DNA of 64,000 nt, taken from positions 434,001-498,000 of the forward strand of contig CP089451.1 of assembly GCA_026636295.1 (NCBI GenBank), in the 5' to 3' direction. A model generated the notes under the pieces. That model ran no database searches and was not told the origin of the DNA. It saw only the letters and a list, made by a program, of their open reading frames with translations. Positions 8,274-20,538 of this stretch are shown in pieces. This DNA comes from Medakamo hakoo. Taxonomy: Eukaryota; Chlorophyta; Trebouxiophyceae; Coccomyxaceae. Within the stretch, counting starts at the first letter, position 1; every line of letters starts with the position of its first letter. Both the position numbers and the translations under genes were made by a program.

Positions 8274-10067
8274 TCACGCCTGGTCGACGCCCCAGTCCAT
8301 GGCGGGCACAGCCGCCGCGTCCACGGGCTCGGCCACCGGCGCGACGGGCTCGGCGGCGGGCGGCGCTTCCACCGCCGCCGCCGCTTCCGCCGCCGCCGCC
8401 GCGCTCGCCGCCATCACACTCTCCGCCTCCGCCTCCGGTACGGCCGACGGCCGCAGCGCGTTGTGCGCGCCCGCCGGCCACTCGATGCCGGCCAGCCCCG
8501 CGATGGCGGCCGCCGCCGCCTCCGGCGTCTCGTACACCGCGTACGCGTGCGTCTTGACCGAGGGCATCCACAGGGACGCGAGCGGGCCGTACGCCGCCAG
8601 GAGGCCGCGCGCGGCGTCTTCCGTGAAGGGCCGGACCAGGTTGTCGACGCGGATGGCGCGGGAGGGCGGGGGGCCGTCGTCCAGGGGGGCGCCCGTCGCG
8701 GCGGCCGCGGCTGCGGCCGCAGCGGCGTCCTCGGCGGCGGCCGCCTCTTCCGCGGCCGCGGCCGCCGCCGCCGCAGCGGCAGCTTCCGCTTCGGCCGCGG
8801 CCTCCGCCGCGCCGCCGTCGTCCTCCTCCTCTTCCGGCGGTTCTTCGACGACCGGTTCCGGTTCGGGCGCAGCCTCTTCTTCGAACCGGGCTTCCTTGGC
8901 GGGCGGCTCGTCGGCGGCGTCCGGCGGGGACGCAGACCGCTTCGGCGCGGCGGGCGGCGGCGCAGACGGCTCCTTTTCTTCTTCCTCCACCTCCGGCTCC
9001 TCCACCACCGGCTCGCCTTCCGGCTCCTCTTCCACGGCGGGCGTCGGCTCTTTGGGTGGCGTCGGCTCCTTGGGCGTCGGCTCCTTCTCCTCCTCCACGG
9101 CGGGCGTGGGTTCTTTGGGCGGCGGCGTCGGCTCCGTGGGCGGCGGCGTCGGCTCCTTCGGCGGGGTCGGCTCCTTTTCGGGCTCCGGCTCCGGCTCTTC
9201 AGCGGCCGGAGGGGGAGGGGCTTCTTCCTCGGCCGCGGGAGGAGCGGCCTCAGCCGCGGGAGGAGGCGCGGCGTCGGCGCCGCCCTGGTGTGTGTGGCGA
9301 GGGGGAAGGGGGAGGGGGGGGAGGGGAGTGAGCGCCGCGGGGGCGTGGCTGGCGCGTGCGGCATCACAAGCTGGCCGCTCGCCAGCACTCGGCGGAGGCC
9401 GGGGAGGGGGGGGGCTCCCTCAACAACAGCCTCCCACGGCTCGCGCCGGCGCCTTGAAGGCACGCCTGCCGCCCATCCTTTCCACAAAAAACGAGGCATG
9501 CACATCTCTTCCGTCCATTCAAGCCCGGTTGGATGGAGGGCCGGGACCAGAGGACGCCCCACGCCGGGCCCGCCCATTCCGCCGCTCGCGACGACCGTTT
9601 GCCGCAGCGTCGAGTCGGGCCCGCACGCGTGCGGGCCGGCCCGCCTTGCGCCTTGCGTCTGCCGACTCCGCCTCCACCGTGCCTCACAGGGACGGCTGAA
9701 GTCTCGCACGCCCTAGCATGCAGGAAACCAGCTCCATTCACGCCTGACGCCGCCGCGGCGACGCAAAACGCCAAGGCAGGCAGGCCTGGCTCCCTCCGGC
9801 GTCGACGCATCCAAAAGTTAAAAGATGCGGCGGCCGCCCGGGTGTGGAAGAGGCTGCACACCCGCCCTCTCCAGCTCACGCGGCCGCCGTGAACCGCGGC
9901 GCACGCACAGGTCGACGCACAGACACTCCCCACACAGAACACGCTCGCACCTCGAGCAGAGCCACCAGGTCCGCTTTCTTGGCTTTGGGGTCGAACTCGA
10001 TTTTGGCTTTCTTCAGGGCGGCCTTGAGCTGGGCCACTGTCATGGACGCGGGTGCCTTGGGCGGCAT
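8274..10067 (-). CDS. ACIN1: Acinus-like ASAP/PSAP complex protein (SAP + RRM)
   Basis: Two exons on the minus strand, 9951-10067 and 8274-9284, are joined in phase 0 over a 666-bp intron (donor GTGCGA, acceptor CACCAG); the protein is 375 aa. Exon 1 encodes a SAP DNA-binding motif (MTVAQLKAALKKAKIEF, residues 9-39). The middle is Pro/Glu-rich with about ten EPTP-type repeats, then acidic and poly-Ala. Residues 249-325 are an RRM-like fold with DNLVRPFTEDAARGLLAAYG, MPSVKTHAYAVYETPEAA and GIEWPAGAHNALR, the distinctive pattern of Acinus rather than a general RRM. Acinus holds RNPS1 and SAP18 in the ASAP complex attached to the exon-junction complex and affects splicing. Animal Acinus is far longer; here the SAP and RRM are nearly all that is left. 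The long intron is the weakest part of the model. Confidence 0.82.
9618..9637. repeat. 20-bp perfect palindrome inside the Acinus intron
   Basis: GGCCCGCACG followed by its exact reverse complement. It lies near the middle of the 666-bp intron and could form a stable hairpin in the pre-mRNA or be a palindromic protein site. The function is unknown. Confidence 0.8.
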
Positions 10068-10648
10068 GGTGCTGGTGTGTGGTGGGGCGGTGTGACCCGC
10101 GGCGGGCGAGCCTGTTGCGGCCGGGGCAATGGACGTTGAAAGACCGGCTGGGAGGAAAAACGACGACGCAGTGAGGGGCCATGCTCTCTCTCGCTCTCCT
10201 CACACACACCAAAACAAAAAAGGCACGGAGAGGGTGCGCGGCCCCGCGTCGTTCGCCCCCTCCCTCCCTTGCGGTCGACACCAGGTCCGTGGCGTTCCCG
10301 ACTCACAGCAGTCTCGCGTTCCCTGCGTCCCGCTGCACAGCTCGGAGGCGCGCGCACACACCTTCGCTCCCCGGCAGCATTGTTGTGGAAGGGCGCCTCT
10401 CTTGCTCACGTCCACGCCCTCATCTCCCACCACCCACCACTGCACAGGGAGGCGCTCCAGGCTCGCACGCACCCAGCCGCCTGGTGTGCAGCTGTGGAAG
10501 CGGGCTCCGGGAGGAACACGCATCGCACAAAGCGACGCAGCCGCGAGCGCCGCCGCACCACCGCCGGCGGCGGAAAAAAGAACAAACGCCGGCGTCCCCC
10601 ACGCGCCCGTCTCCAGAGTAGTCTAGCTGTAGCACCGACGTCACCGCC
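10068..10648. promoter_or_regulatory. Divergent promoter region between Acinus and CDC5
   Basis: These 581 bases separate two head-to-head start codons, the widest divergent gap in the window. Both neighbours are spliceosome-associated genes, so shared control is plausible but inferred. I found no TATA box, RNA gene or conserved reading frame. Confidence 0.4.
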
Positions 10649-13133
<2,485 letters not shown>

Positions 13134-13221
13134 GGAAGGAATGAAATGATGTGTGTTGCGCCAGGGACCGCGGACGGGCGGACGGACGGACGGACATGAG
13201 GGGAGCAAAACGGCGTGGTGG

Positions 13222-13247
13222 AGAGACGCGGGCGCGCCCGCGTCTCT
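13222..13247. repeat. 26-bp perfect palindrome between CDC5 and the GIP1-like gene
   Basis: AGAGACGCGGGCG is followed at once by its exact reverse complement. It lies 89 bp after the CDC5 stop and about 100 bp before the next ATG, so it could be a 3'-UTR hairpin or a dimeric protein-binding site. Just before it is a short GGAC-type tandem repeat near 13173-13195. Confidence 0.85.
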
Positions 13248-13348
13248 GCCGCTCCATTCAGCAATTTCTCTCCGCTGCGGCGAGGGAAACAACACAGCAC
13301 GAGAGGAAGCACTAGGAGCCTCCTACACACCCGCCTCCTCCCCACGCC

Positions 13349-16300
13349 ATGACGACGCCCGCGACCGCGCCGCCGCGCGAGCGCGGCGGGCGCACTCGTG
13401 GGAAACCAAAGGCCGCGGGCGGTGCCGGTGGCAACGCGTCCTCGCCCGCGTCCATCATCTCCTTCATCCGGGACGCGACGGGCGGCCACGCGACGGACGA
13501 GGACATCCAGCTGGCCCTGGACGCGGCGGGTGGGGACGTCAACGAAGCGACGGCCCGCCTCATTGAGAGTGAGTCGATGGGAGTCGTCGATCTTTGTGCG
13601 CATTAGCCCCGGGGTCGGCGACGGTGGCAGGCCGGGCCAGGCCTGCGCAGCGGCCTAGCCTGCCAGCCTGGGACGCCCTGTCCTCGGCGCGGGCCGGGAT
13701 GGGGCGTGGGAGCGGGTGGCTTGCGGCGGCGGCGGCGACGCGAGGCGAACGCCGGCCGCGGCGGCGGCAAGGCTCCTGCGCCGGCGCTGACCGCTTGCTC
13801 GTGGGCCCGCTGCGCCCGCCGCCGTGACCCTCCCACCTCGCAGCCGCCGCCCCGGTTGGGGCTAGACGTGACGCACTGGTTCCGCGGCCGGGGCGGCCGT
13901 GGGCGCTCGGCGCCGGCAGCCTTCCTCGCCCCGGTCTTTCGCTTGCGCTAGCCTTGCGCGCTCCCGCCCATTGCTCACGCGCTGCCTCCTTTCCTCTCCA
14001 CACGACACACAATCCCAGACCCCTTCTCCGTCGTCACCAAGAAGACGCGCAAGCCGACGGTGGTGCGTTTTGCTTTCGTGGCTGGGCGCGGAGAGGATTC
14101 GTGGAGGTGGAGGCGGGGTGGAGGAGGGCGGGACGGGCCTGAGAGCGCGCGGCGGAGCGTGCGCGCGCGCGCGGGCTCCTCGACACTCACTCACTCCCCC
14201 ACGCAACCACAACGACACAACCACAACAACAGGCGACCGTCTCCCGCCCGGCCCAGGGCGGCGGCGACCGCCGGGGCGGCGCCGGCGACGGCGACCGCCG
14301 CCGCGATGGCGACCGCCGGGGCGGTGGCGACGGCGACCGCCGCACGCGCGACCGGCCGGCCCGCCGCGAGGGCGGCCGGGGTGCGTTTTTGTGCCTTGCT
14401 CTGTCTGCAGCGTCGACGCCCCCCTCTCTTGGCCCGTCCGGCCGACCCGCTCTCACGCACCACCGCTCCCCAAACCAAACAGACCGCGTGGCCAAGGCCG
14501 AGACGGCGACCGCCATCAAGGTGGAGGCCAATCCGGCCGCGCCCGCCGCGCCTGCCGCGCCCGTCGTCGCTGCCGAGCCCGCGCCGGCCGCGGCCGCGCC
14601 GGCCCCCGGCGCGCCGCCCGCGCCCATCCGCCCGGCCGCGGCCGGCAAGCCCACCATGGCCGACCTGTTCAAGCGCGCGCCGGAGCCCGCGCCGGCGCCG
14701 GCCCCTGCGCCCAAGGCGGCGGCGCCGGCCAAGAAAGCGGCGCCGGCCGCCGCGAAGCCAGGCGCGCCGGCGCCCGCGCCGCTCGCTCCGCCGGCCGCCC
14801 CGCCCGCGACCGCGCCCACGGCGTCCTGGGCCGCCGCCGCGGCCGCCGGCGCGGGCGGGCCGGCCTTGGTGGCCACGCCCGCCGCGCCGCGCCCGCCTCC
14901 CGCGGCGGCGGCCGCGCCGTCCGCCGCCGCCGGCGGCCCGCCGCTCGGCCCATCTCTGCTCACCCAGCTGGGCGGCGGCGGCGGTGGGAAGGCACAGGCG
15001 CCGCCCGCGCCGGCGGCCGCGCCCGCGTCCCCTGCGCCGCCGCCCGCCGTCGCGGCGCCGGCGTCGCCCGCCCCCGCCCCGGCGTCCGACCTGCCACTGC
15101 AGTTCGGAAACTTCGGCCTGGGCGCCGGCGCGCCGGGCGACGCGGCCGCGCCCGCGCCCGCGGCCGCTGCGCCGGGCGCCTGGCCCGCTGAAGCCGGCGC
15201 GCCGGCCGTGTCGGCCGCCCCTGCCGCGCCGGCCGCGCCCGCGCCGGCCGTCGTCTCGGCCGCGCCACCCGCGCCGGCCGTCCAGCAGCAGCACGCGCAG
15301 CAGCCGCACCACGGCCACGCCGGCGGCCCGCCCCACCACTACCAGCAGCAGGCGCCGCAGGCGCACCACGGCCACCACGCCGCCGCCGCCGCCGCCGGCC
15401 GGGGCTTCTTCGGTGGGCGGCCCGACGGCCAGTCCTCCACCTCGTACGGCGGCGGGTACGGCGGCTACTCGCCCGCGCCCGGCGGGCCGGCCAAGTACGC
15501 GCCGCCGGCCGCGCGCGCGGCTGCGGCGGCCGCCGCCGCGGCCGCGGCCGCCGCCCAGCAGGCGCACCTGGGCGGGCCGGGCGCCCACCTGCCGCCCGGC
15601 ATGGGCGGCATGGGCCCGCCGCCCGGCGCGTACGGCTACGGCCACCCGGCCGCCCTGGCGCCCGGCCCGCCGCCGCCGCCCTCGCTCGCGCCCGGCCCGC
15701 CCGGCGCCGTCTCCCTGGGCTACGGCGCCTACTCGCCCGCGCCCGGCGGCCTGGGCCTGGGCGGCCCGGGCGGCCACGCGGCCGGCCTGGGCCACCTGCA
15801 CCAGGGCCACGCCGGCGGCGGCCACGCCGCCGCCCACCAGGCCGCGGCCGCGGCCGCGGCCGCGTACTCACTGTACGGCGCGGGCGCGGCCGGCGGCGGC
15901 GGCCTCCCCGGCGCCGCCGCCGCCCACCACGCGGCCGGCCTGGCCGCCGCCCAGCAGCTGTCGCACGCCCAAGCCGCGTACGCCGCGTACGCCGGCGCGG
16001 CCGGCGTCGGCGGCGGGTACGGCGGCGGCGGCGGGTGGCCCGGCGCGGGCGGCGGCGGCGGCGCGTTTGGCGGCCTGGGCGGGTCGGCCGGCAGTGGCGG
16101 GGCGGGCGCCGGCGCCGGCGCCGGCGTGCCCGGCGCGGTCGGCAAAGCCCCCTTCACCGGCGGCTACGGCGGCGGGCCCATCGGCTCGCACCGCGGCGCG
16201 TACGGCGCCGTGGGCAGTGCCAACGGGTCGGGCGGCGGCGGCGGCGGCGCCTACGCCACCGACTCGTACGGCCGGGACGCCAACAAGGCCGGCGGCGCGG

Positions 16301-16410
16301 GCCAGCAGGGCCAGCAGCCGGGCGGCGCCGCCCAGACGGCGGGGCTGTACGGCGCGTCCGCGGACTCGCAGTACGCGGGTTACGCGGCGTACGGCAACGG
16401 CCTGCAATGA
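13349..16410 (+). CDS. GIP1/Lingerer-like protein: UBA-like domain plus long prion-like tail
   Basis: Four exons, 13349-13568, 14019-14062, 14233-14380 and 14483-16410, have consistent phases; the protein is 779 aa. Residues 34-75 form the UBA-like domain found in plant GIP1 (DUF1296) and related to UBAP2L/Lingerer: SIISFIRDATGGHATDEDI, then DAAGGDVNEATARLIE and the tail PFSVVTKKTRKPT. Exon 3 encodes almost only an Arg/Gly/Asp block (GDRRGG repeats). Exon 4 is about 640 residues of Ala/Pro/Gly with Tyr, Gln and His, including GGYGGYSPAPGG-type units. Such proteins bind RNA and enter condensates such as stress granules; that role is inferred. The 44-nt exon 2 could alternatively end three bases earlier. 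Confidence 0.82.
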
Positions 16411-16538
16411 GGGGAGGTGGGAGGGGTCGGGGCTGGAAAAAAAAACCAGCCCCGCCCACCACCCATCCCCCAAGCCCGGGCGCGCCACACACAAAAAAAA
16501 AAACAAGATCAAACAAAACCAAGCTTTTTTTTCTTTGG

Positions 16539-16584
<46 letters not shown>

Positions 16585-16942
16585 GTACGTGCGTGTGCTG
16601 CTGTGTGTGGGTGGGTGGGTGGGTGTGGAGAGAGAAGAGCGCCTGTCCTCCCGCCGGACGGGCTTGATGGGTGAGTGTGTGTGGCCTTGTCTCCGCGCTG
16701 TTTTGATGTGGGCCCGCCGCTTGCGCGCATGCACTTCTTCACACCTCTCGGTCCTGGTCGCCAGCGCCCTCAAACCCCTCGCACACACACCAGCCACGTC
16801 GCTGCTCGCCGCCCTCAGGGTGAGGCCAGCCCGTCCGACCCTCCGCGCCTGCGCCCGGCTGTGCCGCACCCCGGTTTTGCGCGCGCCCAAACCCGCTGCG
16901 CAAATCCCCGCTGCGCCGCGCATCGGCCGCTCCGTCGCCGCC
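16411..16942. other. Intergenic spacer with (GT)n microsatellite
   Basis: This 532-base tandem spacer has A-rich tracts near 16438 and 16492, a (GT)n tract at about 16541-16595 and a TGGG repeat to 16625. The frame of the downstream CBS gene is open through part of it and could encode an Arg/Ala-rich leader, so the CBS protein may start upstream. Confidence 0.6.
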
Positions 16943-18175
16943 ATGACCACGCCCTCTTCCACCGGCGGCGACGCGCACCTGCGCCAGATGCTGGAGCAGA
17001 CAACGCTGGCGGACCTGGTGGCGAAAAAGGACAAGTCTCCCATCGCGGCCATCGAGTCGGACGAGCCGGTCGCGTCCCTCCTGACCCTCCTCGCCTCGCG
17101 CCGCGTCCTGGCCGCGCCCGTCCTCATCAGGTCCACGGGCGACCCGCCCGGCGCCGCCTCCCTCGCCAAACCCGGTCCCCCCATCAGGGCCGTCGCCGGC
17201 TTTGTGGGCGCGGCCGACGTCGTCGACGCCCTCATCCAAGAGCTGGGCGCGGAAGGGCTGTCCTCTGTGACGCCTGGTGCCATCGAGTCCGCGGCCGGCG
17301 TGGTGTGCGCCCGCCCGGTCGGCTCCCTGCTGTCTGGCGGCGGCGGCACCACCACCGTCGGCGCCGTCCGCGAGTCCACGGCCGGTCGGGACTGGGGCGT
17401 GGCCGGCGCGCCCGGCTCCACCCCCCTGCTCGACGCCCTGGCCTTTCACTTTTTCAAGGCCGGCCCGGCCCACGCGTCCCCCGGCCGCCCCGTCCACCGC
17501 CTGGCCGTCTTTGACGCCCTGGCGGGGGCCAATAACGGCGGCGGGCCGCCCGCCCTGACAGCCATCCTGTCGCAGTCTGACGTGGTGGCGGCCTTGGCGG
17601 CGGCGCCTTTACAAGACTGGGGTGGCGCGGCCAACGCGCCCGCCGACGCGGCCGCCACGCCCGGCCGCAGCAGCAGCGTCGTCTCTGTGCCCGCCGACAC
17701 GCCCGCCCTGGCCGCCTTTGCGACCATGCGGTCCGCGGGCGTGCCGGGCGTCGCGGTCGTCGACCCGACCACCGGCGCCCTGACCGGCCACCTGTCGGCG
17801 TCGGACGCGCGGGTCCTGTCGCCCGGCACCTTTGGCGCGCTGTCCCTGCCTGTGTCGGCTTTCCTGGCGCAACGCCCGCTGCTGGCGGCGTCCGCCACGG
17901 ACACGGCCGGCGGGGCGGGAGCGCTGGCGGACGTGGTGGCCAAAGCCGCGGCCGCGGGCACGGCCCTGCTGGGAGGCCCCCAGTCCGGCAGCCGGGCGGC
18001 GCGCCTGCTGACGGCCGTCCCCGGGCTGGGACTGCGCCCCGCGGCCGCCGCGCTCGCGGCCTCGCGCGTCCACCAGCTGTACGAAATCGACGGCGAGGGC
18101 AAACCGGTGCGCGTTGTTTCCGTTTCTGATGTGTTGGGTGGGGTGTTGGCGGCGGCGGGCGGGGCGCCGGCTTGA
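16943..18175 (+). CDS. CBS-domain protein (four tandem CBS motifs, SNF4-like layout)
   Basis: This encodes 410 aa in one exon. It begins with a helix (LRQMLEQTTLADLVAKKDKS) and contains CBS-like units, each with a beta-strand Val/Ala-rich core: IESDEPVASLLTLLASRRV then GFVGAADVVDALIQEL; a second unit around STPLLDALAFHFF and RLAVFDALAG; a third, SVPADTPALAAFATMRSAGV then GVAVVDPTTGALTGHLSASD; and a last ending RVVSVSDVLGGVL. Paired CBS units bind adenine nucleotides, as in AMPK-gamma/SNF4. The ligand and partner are not known here. Upstream in-frame codons would add an Arg/Ala/Pro-rich leader that looks like a plastid transit peptide, so the true start may lie near 16700; I keep the ATG at 16943 as the minimal protein. 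Confidence 0.72.
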   Translation: MTTPSSTGGDAHLRQMLEQTTLADLVAKKDKSPIAAIESDEPVASLLTLLASRRVLAAPVLIRSTGDPPGAASLAKPGPPIRAVAGFVGAADVVDALIQELGAEGLSSVTPGAIESAAGVVCARPVGSLLSGGGGTTTVGAVRESTAGRDWGVAGAPGSTPLLDALAFHFFKAGPAHASPGRPVHRLAVFDALAGANNGGGPPALTAILSQSDVVAALAAAPLQDWGGAANAPADAAATPGRSSSVVSVPADTPALAAFATMRSAGVPGVAVVDPTTGALTGHLSASDARVLSPGTFGALSLPVSAFLAQRPLLAASATDTAGGAGALADVVAKAAAAGTALLGGPQSGSRAARLLTAVPGLGLRPAAAALAASRVHQLYEIDGEGKPVRVVSVSDVLGGVLAAAGGAPA

Positions 18176-18245
18176 AGAGAGAGAGTTGGGGGCAGGGAGG
18201 GTTGTGCATGAAAAAAAAAAAGGGTGGGTGGTGTTTTGTCCTCCG

Positions 18246-18267
18246 CCCCCCCCCCCCCCCCCCCCCC
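18246..18267. repeat. Poly-C homopolymer run
   Basis: About 22 C residues in a row lie between the CBS stop and the HEXIM-like ATG, preceded by an A run at about 18210-18220. Length here is prone to sequencing error. Confidence 0.8.
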
Positions 18268-18324
18268 AGGCCCTTCACTCCTCCTTCCCTCGCCCACCCT
18301 CAAGAAACCCGGTTTTTTTTTGAA

Positions 18325-19709
18325 ATGGACCCACCACCCGCGGACAGCCGGTCCGGCGGTGGCCTGGGCGGCGGCAGCATCGGCGGCGGCGGCGGCCCGA
18401 CGCCCCGCACGGGCGGCGGCGGGCGGCACCGCTCGCGCGGCGGCCCCCGCGGCGTCCCGCCCCGTGCGGCGGGCGGCGTCGCGAAGAAACCCGCGCGCCG
18501 CGGGCCCAAACACCACGGCGGTTCAGCGCCGCCGTCCTCCCTGGGCCGGCGCCGCGGCGGCAGGCGGTCGGGCGGCGGGCACGGCCAGCAACACAACCGT
18601 GGCGGAGGCCTGTCGGGGCGGGCGGGCGGGCCGGCTGGCGGTGAAGGCAGCGGGTCTGCGGCCGCAGCCGACTCGTCCCCACGCCGCGCGCCCGTCTCGC
18701 CTTGGCCCGGCCCGCCGAAATCTGTACCTCACGCGCCGTACAACTCGAATGCTTACCTCATTGAATCCCACGGTGCGTTTTTTGGAAAGCGCCCCACGCC
18801 CGCGCCCGCCCCGCGCCGGAACCAGAACCCCGCGCTTTGTGTTCTCACGCATGGGCGGTTGGGCGCGACTGACTCTTTGCGTCCCGCCACCGCTCTCCTG
18901 CCTCGACCCACACACACTCACGCACCCTCGGGCGGGGACGGAGTTGCCCTCGCCGTGGCGGGGCATGGGTGCTCGAGAGGAGAGCGGGGGCGGGCGAGAG
19001 GAGAAGGGGGGCCCTTGCCTCGCCGCGCGCGCCGCACGACGGCGGAGACTCCCGGCCCCGACCCCCCCCCCCTCTCTCTCTCTCTCACGCCCCACAAAAC
19101 CTCGCACCAAAACACACACACACAGGCAAGGACGTGCCCCTGGCCGGAGCGGGGACGCCTTTCGTCGACGCGGCCACCCGGGCTGCTGGCGGCGGGGGTG
19201 GCGGGCGGGCGGGCCCCTCGCCCATGACGCGGTCCCGCGCCGCGGCCGCCGCCGACATGGCTGCCGCCGGCGCCGCCGGCGCCGCCGCCGCGCCCATTTC
19301 CATCGCGGCCGTCGCGCCTGGGTTGGATTTTTTCGGGAGCAACGTCCCCACGGTCGGGACCGCGCGTGGTGGCGGCGGCGGGAGCGTGGGCAGCGGCGCG
19401 GGTGCCGGCCCGCGGCCGGTCGCGCACCCGGCGCCGCCGCCCGCGCCCGCGGCCGTCGATTCGACGGCGTCTCGCCTCGCCGCCCTAGAAGCCCGGCTGA
19501 CCGCCCTGGTGGACGAGGCGGCAGGCCTGAGAGCGCGCAACGCGGAGCTGGAAGCTGCGTTAGCGGCGGTGAGGGGCCATGGTGGCGGCGGCGACGGCGG
19601 CAGCGGCGGTGGGGGGGGTGGAGCACACGGCGACGGCCCGCCGGCTGCCGGCGCTGTCGCCCTGTCGCCCGCATCCGAAGCGGAGGACAGCGAGGGCTTC
19701 ATGTCATGA
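18325..19709 (+). CDS. Basic, PYN-motif, coiled-coil protein; HEXIM-like layout
   Basis: Two exons, 18325-18772 and 19126-19709 (353-bp intron, donor GTGCGT, acceptor CACAG), encode 343 aa. Residues 1-130 are Gly/Arg/His-rich and basic (RRRGGRRSGGGHGQQHNR). Residues 135-149 read PHAPYNSNAYLIESH, close to the HEXIM inhibitory motif APYNTTQFLM. The middle is Ala/Gly-rich with LDFFGSNVPT. Residues 265-300 form a leucine-rich coiled coil (ALEARLTALVDEAAGLRARN), followed by a Gly-rich acidic tail. HEXIM proteins bind RNA through a basic region, inhibit P-TEFb with the PYNT motif and dimerise through a C-terminal coiled coil; the same order is seen here. A plant family with a P-x-N-[ST]-x-x-F motif is an alternative relative. 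The function is unproven. Confidence 0.6.
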
Positions 19710-19779
19710 AAAAAAAAAACACTGTCTCTTCTATACACGCGCGCCCTGCCCGCCCCCGCTCGTTCCCTCTCTCTCGCTG

Positions 19780-20356
19780 CTACCTCTGCCGCTCCCGCCG
19801 CCGTGCGGCGACGGCCTCCGCGACCGCCTCTTGCACGCGCGCGACGCTCTCCGGCGGGTCTTCCGCCCTCCGCGCGGCGTCGAGCGCCACAGGGTCCGGA
19901 GCGAAGACGGCCGTGTGCGCGCGCAAGGCGCCAGCAAAGATGGCCAGCCCGCCGGCCAGGCACGCACCGGAAAAGGCGAGCGAAAAGCGGCGCGACCGCA
20001 GCGCGGCTTCGGCGGCGGCGGCGGCGGCTGACGGCGGCGGGCCTGGCGGCGGCGGTTGGCCGGCAAAGTTTGGACGAGCCAGCAGGGCTTCCGCTGCGGC
20101 GGACACGCGGGCAAACTCGGCCGCGGCGGCCGTGTTGCCCGGGTGTCTGGGAACGGGGTGGGTGGGAGGGGTCGTGAGGTTTGGTCCGTCGCCGGCCGCG
20201 AGCCCGCTTTTTTCACCCGAGAGGGCCGCCTTCCACGCCAACTCACAAGTCGGGGTGGCACTCACGCGCTCGCCTGCGAAAGGCGGCTTTCACCTCGTCA
20301 TGAGGCGCGCCGGGATTCAGGCCCAGGGCGGCGAAGTGGTCGTCCCAGGACGGCAT
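19780..20356 (-). CDS. Small J-domain protein with one membrane segment
   Basis: Two minus-strand exons, 20247-20356 and 19780-20146 (100-bp intron, donor GTGAGT), encode 158 aa. The J domain is N-terminal: WDDHFAALGLNPGAPHDEVK, then AFRRRARECHPDL with the HPD tripeptide at residues 34-36, and the exon junction falls right after it. The last helix of the domain is EFARVSAAAEALL. After a Pro linker, a hydrophobic stretch (FSLAFSGACLAGGLAIFAGA) is a probable single transmembrane helix, followed by an Arg/Ala helical tail. J proteins recruit and activate Hsp70, so this one probably does so at a membrane. No clear targeting peptide precedes the J domain. It is divergent from WRAP53. Confidence 0.82.
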
Positions 20357-20538
20357 TCGTCCGCGGCAAAAAACAAGGGAAGTGAGTGAGGTGGCCAGCC
20401 TCACAACAACAAATCCGAATCGTTTTCGGCCGTTTTCTCCGCGACAGCTCATCCGCCCACATGCGACGCCTGTCTCCTCGCACGCGCACACCCTGAGAGC
20501 ACCTGGGCGGAGCAGAGAGGCGGCCTGAAAAAAAAGCG
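20357..20538. promoter_or_regulatory. Divergent promoter between J-domain gene and WRAP53
   Basis: These 182 bases lie between head-to-head ATGs. It has an A-rich element on each side and no TATA box that I recognise. The promoter role is inferred from layout. Confidence 0.4.

Noticed and set aside
8414-9709. 431-codon minus-strand frame rich in Arg/Pro over the Acinus gene
   Set aside because: It is an out-of-frame shadow of the Glu/Pro/Ala repeats; the frame with EPTP repeats and the Acinus RRM is the real one.
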